Assembly (NCBI GenBank): GCA_024279075.1 | Contig: JAJRRX010000050.1 | Coordinates: forward strand, 1-7,453 | DNA length: 7,453 nucleotides | Source: Alphaproteobacteria bacterium | GTDB taxonomy: Bacteria > Pseudomonadota > Alphaproteobacteria > Rhodobacterales > Rhodobacteraceae | Direction of reading: 5' to 3' | In this document: piece by piece, positions 7,432 through 7,453 of the stretch | Layout of the letters: each line of letters starts with the position of its first letter | How positions within the stretch are numbered: position 1 is the stretch's first letter | Notes under the pieces: model-generated | Told to the model about the DNA's origin: nothing | The model's input: the letters and a program-made list of their open reading frames with translations, nothing else | Database searches by the model: none | Made by a program: the position numbers and the translations under genes

Positions 7432-7453
7432 GTGGCAACATTTAAAGTAACCG
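7432..7453 (+). CDS. trxA: Probable thioredoxin, first seven codons only (truncated by window end)
   Basis: The visible start reads MATFKVT, using GTG as initiator, and runs off the window. Alphaproteobacterial thioredoxin TrxA commonly begins with a similar MAT-x-x-VTD stretch, and trxA is the gene I expect directly after addA in Rhodobacterales. Thioredoxin is a small cytoplasmic disulfide reductase. The CGPC active site would lie beyond the window, so identity rests on seven residues plus gene order. An in-frame ATG at 7417 would add MRRPD before the GTG-encoded residue, but the strong ribosome binding site at 7419-7425 favours 7432. Confidence 0.6.

Noticed and set aside
1..7453. Mobile element, defence island, CRISPR array, tRNA or other structured RNA
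   Set aside because: I saw no transposase or integrase, spaced direct repeats, tRNA-like fold or riboswitch-like leader. Three full genes and a gene start fill nearly the whole window, with gaps of 80 and 60 bases.

Overview
The window is chromosomal DNA from an alphaproteobacterium, most likely of the Rhodobacteraceae/Rhodobacterales. The main evidence is the pair of repair proteins, which match the alphaproteobacterial form of AddB and AddA. They are followed closely by the start of what looks like trxA, a gene order I recall from this group. The genes use GC-rich codons, GTG starts and short spacing. All genes lie on the + strand, and I see no sign of mobile DNA, CRISPR, tRNA or rRNA.

Layout: positions 1-92 are a short upstream region with a possible -35 element and a ribosome binding site. 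Positions 93-1148 encode a secreted or periplasmic protein with a signal peptide, a peptidoglycan-binding fold and a C-terminal region of unknown function. After an 80-base gap containing a small perfect hairpin come addB (1229-4123) and addA (4120-7371), which overlap by four bases. A 60-base gap leads to the first seven codons of a probable thioredoxin gene (from 7432), cut off by the window end.

AddA and AddB form the helicase-nuclease that processes double-strand DNA ends for RecA-dependent recombination, the counterpart of RecBCD. AddA carries all the visible superfamily 1 helicase motifs and a C-terminal nuclease. AddB keeps a nuclease but shows neither an ATP-binding P-loop nor the iron-sulfur cysteines of the Bacillus protein. 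The upstream peptidoglycan-binding gene has no evident functional link to DNA repair. By eye it is poorer in GC than addAB in the rows I sampled, so it may just be a neighbour.

I found no convincing undescribed system. The least explained item is the C-terminal half of the first protein and its position directly before addB.
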